In this document: positions 43,526 through 53,654 of the stretch, in pieces
How positions within the stretch are numbered: the first letter of the stretch is position 1
How the letters are laid out: each line of letters starts with the position of its first letter
From: Azolla caroliniana
Lineage: Eukaryota; Polypodiophyta
Reading direction: 5' to 3'
Assembly (NCBI GenBank): GCA_043228905.1
Contig: JBHGNT010000012.1
Span: 16,244,001-16,308,000 of the forward strand
DNA: 64,000 bases
The notes under the pieces: generated by a model
Told to the model about the DNA's origin: nothing
Seen by the model: the letters and a program-made list of their open reading frames with translations, nothing else
The model's database searches: none
Position numbers and translations under genes: made by a program

Positions 43526-45694
43526 CTATAGTAGGCGTGCTAACGGCAACACGATTTGACAGTCCTGTAGCGCTTGCCACGTCGGGTTTTCTCCTGGCTG
43601 TATGATTTCTTCGTCTTTTGGCATATTTTGGTCTCTGACTTCTGCCGCATTCTGTTCATTGGCCTCCTTGATCCATTGCGCCGCTTGTTTTCTGATTGCC
43701 TCCTGGGCTTCCCACTCGGCGGGCTTTCCCTTTGACCGGGTTGTGACCTGCTGTACTTCTGTTATTTCGGCTGTAACCATGTTGACTGCCGGCTGCTTGT
43801 CATTGGTTTTGCTTGGGCATTGGTTACTATAATGGCCTTCCTTATGGCAGTAATAACAGTACAACTTGTGACTGTTGCTCGTTTCTCCTTTGTCCCCGGT
43901 TTGGAGGGTCGGTATGCTTCGGCGGTCGTCTTCGGTTTTTCGGTTATCCGGTACCGATACCGGGTTGTCATTCCTCGCTGCCTCCCGACGTTCCTCTCTT
44001 CGGAAAAATCCACGCTTTTGATTCCGTCGGAAATTTCGGTTCCCTTGTCGCCTCTCTTCTCTGCGTCGTTCGTATTCTGGGGATTTGTCTCGGTCGTACC
44101 GGTCCCGGGGGTAGCTATCTCTGCGTTTCTCCTCTCGGTTATAGTTATCGCGTCTTCTATCAACGTATCTGTTACCGCGTTCGCGTTGGTAGCGGTCGTC
44201 TCTCCGGAATCGATCCTCATCCGGGTTCTGATTGCGCGGTTCTATGTGTCGAACCGGTGCTGCCTGCCGATTTAACAGGTTATATTCGCATCGGTCTGTT
44301 GTATGGGCTCGAGAGTTGCAGATCATACATTGTGTCCGCAGGGTGCAGTGTAATGTTGAGTGGCCCGAATTTAGGCATGTTGTGCATTGTAAGGCCTGTC
44401 GGAACCTCAGGTCTTCCTCCTTTGGGAGTGCCCGGTGTAACATCCCCATCGACAAGATGGAACTAGTCTTGTCCATTTCTAAGACCCGATCAATAACTTG
44501 GTCCATTGTGCTGGTGTGGAAATCAAGGACTCCGCACATTGTTCGAAGTGGCTCTTTCAGCGCGGCCAAAAAGACTGCTTTGGCTTTGTCTTCGGGTGGT
44601 GCTCTCGTCAGTTGGCTGTGCAGGGTCTGAAACTGAATGATGAATTGTGGCACAGTCTCGTTCTCTTCCTGCCGGGTGGTGTAGAACTGCCCGACCAATT
44701 CCCTTTGCTCAACTTGTCTGTGAAAAAGCCTGAGGAATCTGGCCTTCAAGGCATCGAATGTGGCAAAGCTGCCCAGTAAGGGCTTTGCGTGCCATCGGGC
44801 CGCCGGTCCTTCTAAGGTCATGCCGAATTCGGCGACTTTGGATCGTTCGGCTTCGGGCTCCGTCAGTCTTTGGGAGACATGGTTGGATTCCCATGTTTGG
44901 AGGAATGCATACACGTGTGCCTCCGCGTCGGGCTCATACCGGTACTTTGGGTATGGGTACAACATCGTGTCGTCCAACTGACTCTCCTGCCTTCTCCGCT
45001 CTCTGTCCGCTGTTGGCGTCGGTGTGAGAACCTTTGGTTCCTCCGCGGTTGGTGCCAGTATCCGCTCCTTCAGTTCCTCCGCGGGTGTTGCCGGTGTCCG
45101 GTCCTTTGGTTCCTCCGCGGGTGTTGTCGGTATCCGCTCCTTCGGTTCCTTCGCGGGTGTTGTCGGTATCCCGTCAGCCTCCCTCGACGATTGTCGGTCA
45201 CCGAACTCCAAGGTTATTTCTTCCTCTGGCTCCGGTGTTACTGAGTCTTCCGACCCCTCTTCCCCCCGGTCGTTTGGTGTGTCGTGGCTGCTTTTATACC
45301 GGGACACAACGCTTCCGTCGCTTTCTGACTCCGCCTCAAGTGTTGCGAATGCTTCCGAGTCCCCGTCGCCCTCGGCGAGCGTCTGTAGTATCGTTTCCGC
45401 CTCTTGCAGGCTTGTTATGCTACTGCCTTCGTCGGGGATTTGCAGAACCCGGAACTGCAGTGCTTCTTCTGCGACTCTCCGAAGAGTTTTGGAGAATGAC
45501 CGATCCCGCCGGATCTCGTCGACGGCTTGCTGCAGGGATTCCCGTCGTTGCTCACGTTCGGTGTATCGTCTCCCTCGTTCGGTGATGTGGTCGTCGTTTG
45601 GTCTAGACATCCATCCTCCGGTTGTCCTCTGCACTTTGCAGGAATCGTGGTCGCCAAAATAGTGTTGTCTGCCTGGCCGGACTAGCCTCAACAC
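43526..45694 (-). pseudogene. Element E gag
   Basis: 722 codons open. The likely real start is MSRPNDDH at about 45609, since the first 30 residues overlap the LTR and leader. The N-terminal half is rich in Glu, Pro and Thr with repeated EEPKERTPxTPA-type units (about 45030-45170). The capsid part is WESNHVSQRLTEPE, RWHAKPLLGSFATFDALKARF and FHRQVEQRELVGQFY. Two Cys motifs follow: CTTCLNSGHSTLHCTLRTQC and the knuckle CYYCHKEGHYSNQC. Between them is an Arg- and Asp-rich RNA-binding stretch. It ends with TAG, from which pro continues in frame. Confidence 0.92.
45620..45662 (-). other. Leader and candidate primer binding site of element E
   Basis: Directly after the 5' LTR the minus strand reads CTATTTTGGCGACCACG. 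TGGCGACC resembles the Arg-tRNA-type primer site used by some plant Ty3 lineages. The tRNA assignment is not certain. Confidence 0.55.
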
Positions 45695-46053
45695 AGGTGT
45701 CTATCCGACACTTCTCCAAAGGGGTGGTAAGGATTGGATGCTAGGTTACACGCGTAAGATGATTACAATTAAGCACAGACGGTAAAACAATACAGAGATA
45801 CAGATAAACACGCAATAATTCTATTTGTATTACTTCCGTCAAAGCCTTTACAAATCATCGGATCCTTTTATAGGCATCCGGCAAGGTTACAATCGGTGCG
45901 CTTAGGCAACCGACATCCGAATCGGTCCGGATCCGGATCGGTACAACTGTACCGGATCCGTCCCTCCGAATAATAATTCTACTATTATTTACTTCCTATT
46001 ATCCGATCCGACTCCGCCTTCCCACTTGTCCTTACTCTTCTGATCGGTCAACA
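45663..46053 (-). repeat. 5' LTR of element E
   Basis: 391 bp, matching 36043-36433 except for about 6 substitutions, all transitions by eye. Followed by AAACT (46054-46058). Confidence 0.95.
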
Positions 46054-46458
46054 AAACTTGATCTTCATATGGGCTAGCATCAAATTTGTATAAGTGAGGA
46101 TGATGTTCCTAAAACGAAATTTCGTACGCACTATGAACATTATGAGTTTTTGGTTATGCCGTTTGGTTTAACCAATGCTCCAACCACATTTCAACAAGAA
46201 ATGAATGATATTTTCTGAGAACAACTTGGAAAATTTGTCGCTATTTTCTTGGATGATATTCTAGTTTATAACCGTACATTAGAAGAACATGATAAACATG
46301 TTTGCTTTGTTTTACAAACATTGCGTGACAAACAGTTTTATGCAAAGATCTCAAAATGCGAGTTCTTCAAGAAATCACTTACTTATCTTGGACATCTCAT
46401 AACCTAACAAGGAGTTGAAATTGATCCTTCTCGCACTGAGAAAATCAAACTTTGCCCC
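46054..46458 (+). pseudogene. Element D, RT palm piece between E and F
   Basis: [20 protein letters not shown], a stop, then [18 protein letters not shown] and [17 protein letters not shown]. It matches C at 3340-3740 and ends EKIKLCP where element F starts. Confidence 0.92.
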
Positions 46459-47025
46459 TGTTAAGCGTTGGGATAACAACACAACCAGTCACGAATAAGA
46501 ACGCATCAACAAGGACGTAGTACGAAGAGGAAACGACAAGAGGAAAGGAAAGCAAAGAGACAGCCAAATGTGAAAGGCCCATACCCTAAACGTGAAAGCT
46601 ATATAAACCACATAGTAGTGGCTTTGTGGGAGTTCTCCCATTTGTGAAGATCTCCTATTATTAGAGCTAGAGCTTCCTCTCCTCTTTCTTGTAACCTTTG
46701 AGCTTAAGGGAGATTAGTGAAGTGTTGAGTTAGAGAACACTAATCTCTCTCCTTGTTGGTGCTAGACCTCTTAGCAAAGAGGGTTAATAATAGACATTAT
46801 CTTGCTTCTTATTGTCTATATCTATTGATCTATTGTCTATGAGAGAGAGCTTGAGAGAGTGAGAGAGATATCGTGCTTAATCATTTACTAATCGTTGAGT
46901 GAGTGTGGGGCTCGGAGGTATCCGACAACCATCTCCGCACGATTCGCCATCAAGAGGGTATACGCCGGTCTGAATCCCGCCACGACATCGAGGAGCTTAC
47001 TCCATCGATACATAGATCCTTAACA
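46459..47025 (+). repeat. 5' LTR of element F
   Basis: TGTTAAGCG to ATCCTTAACA. TATA box CTATATAAACC at about 46599-46609. Confidence 0.88.
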
Positions 47026-47031
47026 TCTATT

Positions 47032-47049
47032 TGGCGCCGCTGCCGGGGA
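47032..47049 (+). other. Primer binding site of element F
   Basis: TGGCGCCGCTGCCGGGGA, the plant Asp-tRNA-type site with one difference from the common form, 6 nt after the LTR. Confidence 0.85.
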
Positions 47050-47135
47050 TACGACCGACGCTTGAAGCCTATTTTCGAGTAGTAAAAAACTTGGAGGCAA
47101 ACCACTCAACAAAGGAAGAAATCACAAGAGAACCA

Positions 47136-47425
47136 CCATTTTCTGTTTTTTATCATTTCATAGTTTAATTAAGTTCCATTTTCTGTTTTTTTCATCATTT
47201 CATAGTTTAACTAAGTTCCATTTTCTGTTTTTTTTCATCATTTCATAGTTTAATTAAGTTCCATTTTCTGTTTTTTTCATCATTTCATAGTTTAATTAAG
47301 TTCCATTTTATGTTTTTTTCATCATTTCATAGTTTAATTAAGTCCCATTTTCTGTTTTTTATCATTTCATAGTTTAATTAAGTTCCATTTTCCGTTTTTT
47401 TCATTATTCCATAGGTTAATTAAGT
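47136..47425 (+). repeat. Seven tandem 41-bp repeats in the F leader
   Basis: Unit CCATTTTCTGTTTTTT then CATCATTTCATAGTTTAATTAAG and TT, in seven copies, the last degenerate. Copies differ mostly in the length of the T run. Located between the primer site and gag. Confidence 0.92.
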
Positions 47426-47631
47426 CGATTTTTTGTTCATTCGCTCGGTTAACATTAAACATTGTGGAGATTAGGCCGTTACGGGGCAAGCATAATCATC
47501 GCGAGTCTCGCGGCTTACGATCACTCCACGGGTCACGACGCGACCGTTGGCGCCAAAAAGTTTGAATTTCTCACGCAAAGCTCGATGAAGCTTCAACCTT
47601 CGACGAACGTATAAAAGCTTGATCAGAAAAC

Positions 47632-49496
47632 ATGGCCGGATCCTCATGGACAGAAATGTTCAAAACCCGACCTGCACGCCTGGAGGAGTCCACGCAAACC
47701 AACCAAACCCACGATGCCGTCCCACCTAACCCGACTCAGTACCACGAAGGGTGGCTAACTCCGGGGATACTACCAAACATGAACCTCCCATCGAGCCCAG
47801 GAACTAAAGCACTTCTCAACACACCCCCACTACAGGAGAGCCCAATGGCAGACCCACTCAATGTAGAACGACATATACGAGACGCAGCGCAAGAGTTACG
47901 GGTGATAGAACACGAAATCAATCTATGGACGATACAACTTACGAAAGGAGGACAACCGGAAAGCACCACTCGAGATATCGAAGCCGCTTTGGCAGAAAGG
48001 AAGGATAGATTCGCATGAGTGCAACAAAAACTTCACCGCCTAGAAACATCGTTGCACATACACCGCCGAAGTCAGGAGCACAGCCCCGTACCGCGTTCGA
48101 GCACAACGGGTGATAGCTCGAACGAAACCCACGCACAACGACACCCGACACCACCATGCATGGGCACAATCCCTACACCTGACCAAGCTACCCCTACACC
48201 TCCAAACGCCGAACTTGCACTAGCGCTACAATCCATCCAAACTCTCGTAGCATTGATGGAGAAAGAGTGACCACCCATAGACCATTCGAGAAACCTCATA
48301 AATGACAGTGGGAAGAGTGCTTCCATTTCTAAACTAGTACCTCGTTTCCTCGGTTTCGGCGATGCCTATGACCATGTTGAGAGGTTCAAACAGATTTGCC
48401 ACGCTTATGAACCCCTCACAGAGATCACCAAGGTAGCCGCGTTTGGACTCACACTTGATGACCAAGCCGGAATCTGGTTTCGAACCTTGAATGAAGACAT
48501 CGTCGCCGATTTTGAGTATGTCATTGAGGATTTCTTGATAAACTTCGCTCGTAGAGGGAGTAAATGGAACCCGATTGACCAACTTTTCGCCCTCAAACAA
48601 GAAGCGAACGAAACGGTCAGGGACTACATACGTCGCACGAAAAGCCTGCATCATCGTTGTAGTCCGAACAACAAGATGTCGGATGACAAGTTGATGAGCC
48701 GTTTCATTAATGGGTTGTTTGATACGACACTCCAAAATTTCCTGATTGCCAGGATGTGTCGATCGTTTGCTGAAGCCTGCACAGTAGTGATGACCTTTGA
48801 AGATTCGATGAGTGGATTACAAATACCCACTCACGCACCCACGAACAACCGCGAGAAATCCTCTGACTCCACCCCTGCTCTACCCACACCACCGCGAACA
48901 CCCCGTATAGAAAGACCCCAAGCATATGCCCCACGAGAAAATGTAAGGTGCACGGTATGTCACAGTCACCACAAGGGACATGAATGTCCCCTCCTTCATC
49001 AACAACGGCCGCAATACTGTAAGTGGTGCAAAGCTTTCGTAATGCATACACAAGAGAACTACTGGCAAGCCCCCACTGGAAGGTACGGCCAAACGCCAAT
49101 GGTGGAACACCCGCGCTCTCCCCCACCACTTAGCCGTCCACCACTACTAGCGATACTCAATAACCCCGACTACCGCGCATCGGCACCCGCCTCGCTGAAC
49201 TGGAGTATACCACAGATAACCAAACCCAGGTCGGAGCGAGCAACCCCGAATATGAAGACCCGTACAGGAAGTATGGCATTGAAGAAGAGGTGTTGTCCCA
49301 TTTCGTGGATTTTGAAGGCGACCAAATACCAATGTACGTCCTGAGAGGGGAAAAACGTGGACCCCCTATGGGATACCACAACAACAATGGTCTAAGGAGG
49401 TTAGAATTGAAATGCTTCAACTACCAAGGCCCACATATGGTTAGCGAGTGCCCAACCAAACATGAGTACTACAACCAGATAGCCCAACGACCATGA
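47632..49496 (+). pseudogene. Element F gag
   Basis: Starts MAGSSWTEMFKTRP. One frame to about 49300 with TGA at 48016-48018 and 48268-48270, then a shift to the next frame. The capsid part is RFLGFGDAYDHVERFKQI, GIWFRTLNEDI and ANETVRDYIRRTKSLHHRC. Two unusual Cys/His clusters follow (CTVCHSHHKGHECPLLH, CKWCK), and CFNYQGPHMVSEC is at 49412-49455. TGA at 49494-49496. It packages element RNA in active copies. Confidence 0.85.
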
Positions 49497-50865
49497 CACC
49501 TCCCACTCGACACGCCTCCACAACCACTGGCGCAAGGGCCCACCCAACAGTCGCAAGACCTCATCGAATGGTTCCAAAGAGAAGCATCATGCCCAGGGTG
49601 CGGTAAAGAACACCTAGTACCTGATTGCCCGGAAAAGAAGAAAAGGGTCGGCACAAATCTGTTGTCCATTGTACTATCCACGATCGGTGCCAATGTCATC
49701 ACACGAGCCCAATTAGTAGCGCACAATTTAAAATACCAAGATCAAGGTCTCCCCGTGACCGCACGTAAGAGACGCAAATCTAGAAAGAATAATTCCACGC
49801 AGACCTCAAAACAAGATCAAGAACCGGAGGGAGACACAGAAACATTACCTGTCAATCCGGAGGGAGACACAGAACTGCCAGCGCAGCTAGCGGCATACCC
49901 AAACCCAGTAGCTGAGAAACAAAAAGTAGAAGAATACATCAAACTCATACACCACGAACAGTTTGAAAAATCACTTAGCCTCCCCAGCTTAAACTTCGAC
50001 CAACTAGAAGAATGGGTAAACCCCTCACCTCCCCCCTGTGGTCACACCAACCGACACCCCCATTTGCCATCCTACCCCGATCAAAGAGGTCAACACAACT
50101 CTACTCCAACAAATCTTAAATTTAAGATTGCGACTCACATTATGCAAAGTGCAGAGCTACATTGGCACCTTCATCACCGACAACCCCCTGCTACAACCTG
50201 TACTCACCAAGGAAATAGAGTTCACACTCGAAGAACTACTCAAACTCGACGTTCAACCATGGCACGACGTCCTCCGACGCCTCAATGGTGGCCTATCGGC
50301 AGGATATGGTGAAGGGATACACACCCAAACTGCTCACATGTCCACAGTCCTCAAACAACCCGAAGGACCGCCAGTCCACGAAGCCCACTTCGACAGCGAC
50401 GACACTAGTTTTACTCTACCAGTATGCGTCAATGGTAAGACGTGTGACGGCATCATTGACACTGGAGCAGGGGTAAGTATTGTCAGTTACGAATGTTGGT
50501 GTAAGTGGGGGAGCCCAAGAATGCTGCCTTCCGATGTCAAACTACGAATGGCAGACGGGTCCATCCAAAGACCGGAAGGCATGATTCCTGCGCATCACTT
50601 CACTATCCATGGAGTGGAGTTCAATCTCACCTTTGTCGTCACAAGATCGTCCAACCATGTAGCCTACGAGTGCTTACTAGGAAGACCATTCCTACGTATA
50701 AGCTGCCTAGTAATGGATTTTGGGAACGATATAATCTATATGCGAAAGGACAACAAAACCTTTCGCATCAAAGCATACACACAAAAAGTGCATGAACAAG
50801 AAGGCAGCCCTCTCGTAGACGATTGGTCAGAAACCAGTGAGTTCGAGACCAACCTCCTAGCGTGA
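49497..50865 (+). pseudogene. Element F end of gag and aspartic protease
   Basis: A knuckle-like CPGCGKEHLVPDC (49591-49630) and a charged linker continue the gag frame. A frame change near 50040 leads to the protease CDGIIDTGAGVSIVS (50450-50490) and ECLLGRPFL. The canonical DTG is kept. It ends with TGA at 50863-50865; RT continues in another frame. Confidence 0.85.
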
Positions 50866-50902
50866 GAGAGATGACCAATCCGTCGCCTCCGAGACGTCAG
50901 AA

Positions 50903-52436
50903 ATGAATTTGGTGCACGCTCTCACCACAACCGACGCAATGTACCCTATAGGTACAAAGTGTTGTGACGAGAACAGAGAAACAATCTCGTGCTTCAACGT
51001 CACCACCCTAGGACCCCGGCGAAAAGACGTAGACGTAAAGGACGAAGAACTGGTACAACGAGTCACATGTCCAGATGACGTCACGACCACTCAGGAGGCT
51101 GTGACGGAAGCGGACTTCCCAGAGCATTTCAAACTCTATGAACAAGGGAGTAGGGTAGTGGATTGTAAGAGACCGCAATGCAACCCCCAAGGTCTAGGAG
51201 AAGTCTATGATGGACCAACAAGTGTGAAAGAAATCAACCTCGGGAAAGGGGCAGACTCCAAGCCGATGTTCATAGCTACAAATCTCCATCCCGACGAGGA
51301 GGCGTCCTTGATCACTCTCCTCACGGAATTTAGCGACGTGTTTGCATGGTCATACGTCGACATGAAGGGAGTCCCACTTGAGGTCGCCACACATAGAATC
51401 CCCATGCGAGTCGACGCCCACCCAATCTGGCAAAGGCCACGTCCAATGAACCCTAACTACGCCCAACAAGTGAAAGCCGAAATCAACAAAATGTTGGTTG
51501 CAGGCATTATCTACCCAATCAAACGAACTACTTGGGTCTCCCCAATTGTGGTCGTCCCAAAGAAAAACGGCCAGATCCGCATATGTGTAGACTACCGCCA
51601 AGTTAATGAAGCCACTATCAAGGACAATTACCCGGTACCCTACATCAAACATTTACTCGAAAGAACCGCGGGAGCAGAAGCGTATAACTTCATGAACGGG
51701 TTCTCCGGGTACAACCAAATCTCGGTGGTCCCTGAGGATCAACACAAGACAGCTTTCACCACGGAATTTGGTACGTTCGCGTATAAACAGATGCCTTTCA
51801 GACTCACGAGCGCCTTGAGCACCTACCAAAGAGCGGCGGACCATATCTTTGCTGCAAGGTTACGACAAGGGGTGGAGTCTTATGTTGACGACTTATGTTG
51901 CAATTCGAAATGGCATGACCACTTGGGGCTACTCCGTTTGATGTTCGAAAAATGCAGAACCTATCAACTCTCTCTCAACCCGCTCAAGTGTCAGTTCTGG
52001 GTCAAGCACGGAATAATATTAGGACACGTCGTGTCCCGCCACGGGATCTCGACCGATGAGGCAAAAGTAAAACTCATCCTCGACATACCACCCCCCATGA
52101 ACGAGAAACAACTACAAGGGTTCATGGGATACGCGGGTTACTATAGACGCTTCATTAAGATGTTCGCGGACAAGGCTAGACCACTCTACTCCCTATTAAA
52201 GCAGTTCGTGTGGATAGAAGAATGCACACACTCCTTCAAGCTCTTGAAAGAGTGCCTAACTAAGGCCCCCATCCTCCGGTCTCTCGATTGGACCAAATAA
52301 TTCCACGTGCACACCGACGCTTCCGCCTTTGCGATTGGTGCAATGCTAGCCCAACCCGGTGAAGGGGCACTCGACCTACCGGTCACCTTCGCTAGTCGCC
52401 AGCTAAATGCCGTGGAACGAAATTACTCCACGACGG
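50903..52436 (+). pseudogene. Element F reverse transcriptase and start of RNase H
   Basis: 465 codons open, then TAA at 52298-52300 and RNase H continues in frame (HTDASAFAIGAML) to the break at 52436. RT motifs: VSPIVVVPKKNGQIRICVDY, FMNGFSGYNQI, QMPFRLTSA (Gly to Arg in MPFGL) and YVDD at the catalytic site. LGHVVSRHGIS and FMGYAGYYRRFI follow. Confidence 0.93.
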
Positions 52437-52951
52437 TGTCGCGTTGTTATGCGTGTACGTTGTCGAGGTATTCCTCGCGGATGCGTGGAATGAGGCGGGA
52501 CCTCGGGGGTCTTGTACCGAAGAGCAAGAGAGAAAGGAGAAGGAAAGAGGTCCACTAGGTGCGAGCGTAGATCCACAGGGACACGGCCCTTCGACACGAA
52601 GACGCGAGCGGGAAACCAACACAGAGAGACACGAAGGAATGTATGTGAATATTAACAGAGACCAACAACAAAAATAGGAAGTCAGTTACAACCGAACAGG
52701 CCGGCGAACAGATGCCGATGCCTGTTCGTAAACGCACAGAAAGAAAGAAGTAAGTTGGAGGTGCTGCCAGAAGCACTCGGGCATTCCTCAGAGCAGCGTG
52801 AGCCTCCCGAAACCTGCACAGAAAGAAGCTATGGAGTTTGGAAGAGAGAGAAGCCTTCGGCCCACAATCCCACAACAGTTCGTCCTCTCTTATTTCGCGA
52901 TCCCTTCTCCCCTCCTTGTCTCCCTCCTTTTATAGGCAAGGAAGGAGCCGT

Positions 52952-53581
52952 TGTCGAGGTATTCCTCGCGGATGCGTGGAATGAGGCAGAACCTCGGGGG
53001 TCCTATACCAAAGAGCAAGAGAGGGAGGGGAAGAAACCCTCTTTGTGCGAGCGTAGATCCATAGGGACACGGCCCTTCGACGCAAAGACGCAAGTGGGAC
53101 AGCGACACAGAAAGACACGAATGTATGTATGTATTAACAAAGACAAACAACAAGAACACGAAGACAACAGAACACGAAGTCGGCTACAACCGAACAGGCC
53201 GGCGAACAGATGCCGATACCTGCTCGTAAACGCACAGAGAGGAAGGAGTAGGTTGGAGGTGCTGCCGGAAGCACTCGGGCATTCCTCAGAGCAGCGCGAG
53301 CCTCCCGAAACCTGCACAAAAGGAAGCTATGGCGTTTGCAAACCAGAGAGAGAGAGAGAAGCCTTCGCACGCAAATCGACAGCACTTCGTCCTCGACTCT
53401 CCGCGATCCTTCGCCCCTCCTCGTCTCCCTCCTTTTATAGGTAAGGAAGGAGCCGTTTCCCTACCTACTGAATCTACCTGCCTAGGACCTTCTATGTACA
53501 TCATAAGGCGCACGTGCATGAAGAGTCGGTTCCTACGCTCCGGTACACCGATTCCGCTTGTGGATGGTTTTATTCACGACA
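52952..53581 (-). repeat. 3' LTR of element G
   Basis: Minus sense TGTCGTGAATAAAACC to ATACCTCGACA. TATA box ACCTATAAAAGG near 53430-53442. The polypurine tract GGTTAGGTGGGGGCGGA lies next to it at 53582-53598. Confidence 0.94.
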
Positions 53582-53654
53582 TCCGCCCCCACCTAACCAC
53601 ACATCCACCGGCATGCGCCAAATTGAGTTGGGACGGAGAAAACCCGTCCAGCCT

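Larger units (their letters stand above)
36043..46053 (-). mobile_element. Ty3/gypsy element E with extra ORF, full length
   Basis: 10.0 kb, two LTRs of exactly 391 bp with about 6 differences by eye, perfect 5-bp duplication AAACT. Order in the minus sense: LTR, gag-protease-RT-RNase H-integrase in one frame (45694 to about 39845), then an extra ORF (39405-36484), a GGCAC-N12-GTGCC box, LTR. It is the reference copy for B and J. The frame is broken only by point-mutation stops, mostly TGA, so it died recently or is mobilised by intact relatives. Confidence 0.95.
33115..46458 (+). mobile_element. Ty3/gypsy chromovirus D, broken by E and F
   Basis: Plus-strand relative of C in two pieces: 33115-36042 (leader, gag, protease, start of RT) and 46054-46458 (rest of the RT palm). 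The 5' LTR is missing; similarity to C starts inside the leader. Element E lies between the pieces with AAACT duplicated (36038-36042, 46054-46058). Element F cuts D at 46459. It has many stops, including TGA at 35849-35851 where C keeps CGA. Confidence 0.9.
46459..52436 (+). mobile_element. Ty3/gypsy element F, 5' part
   Basis: Plus-strand element inserted in D. It has a 567-bp 5' LTR, a primer site TGGCGCCGCTGCCGGGGA, a tandem-repeat leader, gag, protease, RT and the start of RNase H. It is cut in RNase H by element I; the rest lies beyond the window or is lost. The primer site and RT resemble the Tat/Athila side of plant Ty3 (no chromodomain expected). Confidence 0.9.

Noticed and set aside
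43602-45662. Plus-strand open frames of 130-217 codons opposite E gag
   Set aside because: Shadows of the gag frame; the minus strand has zinc knuckles and homology to other gags.
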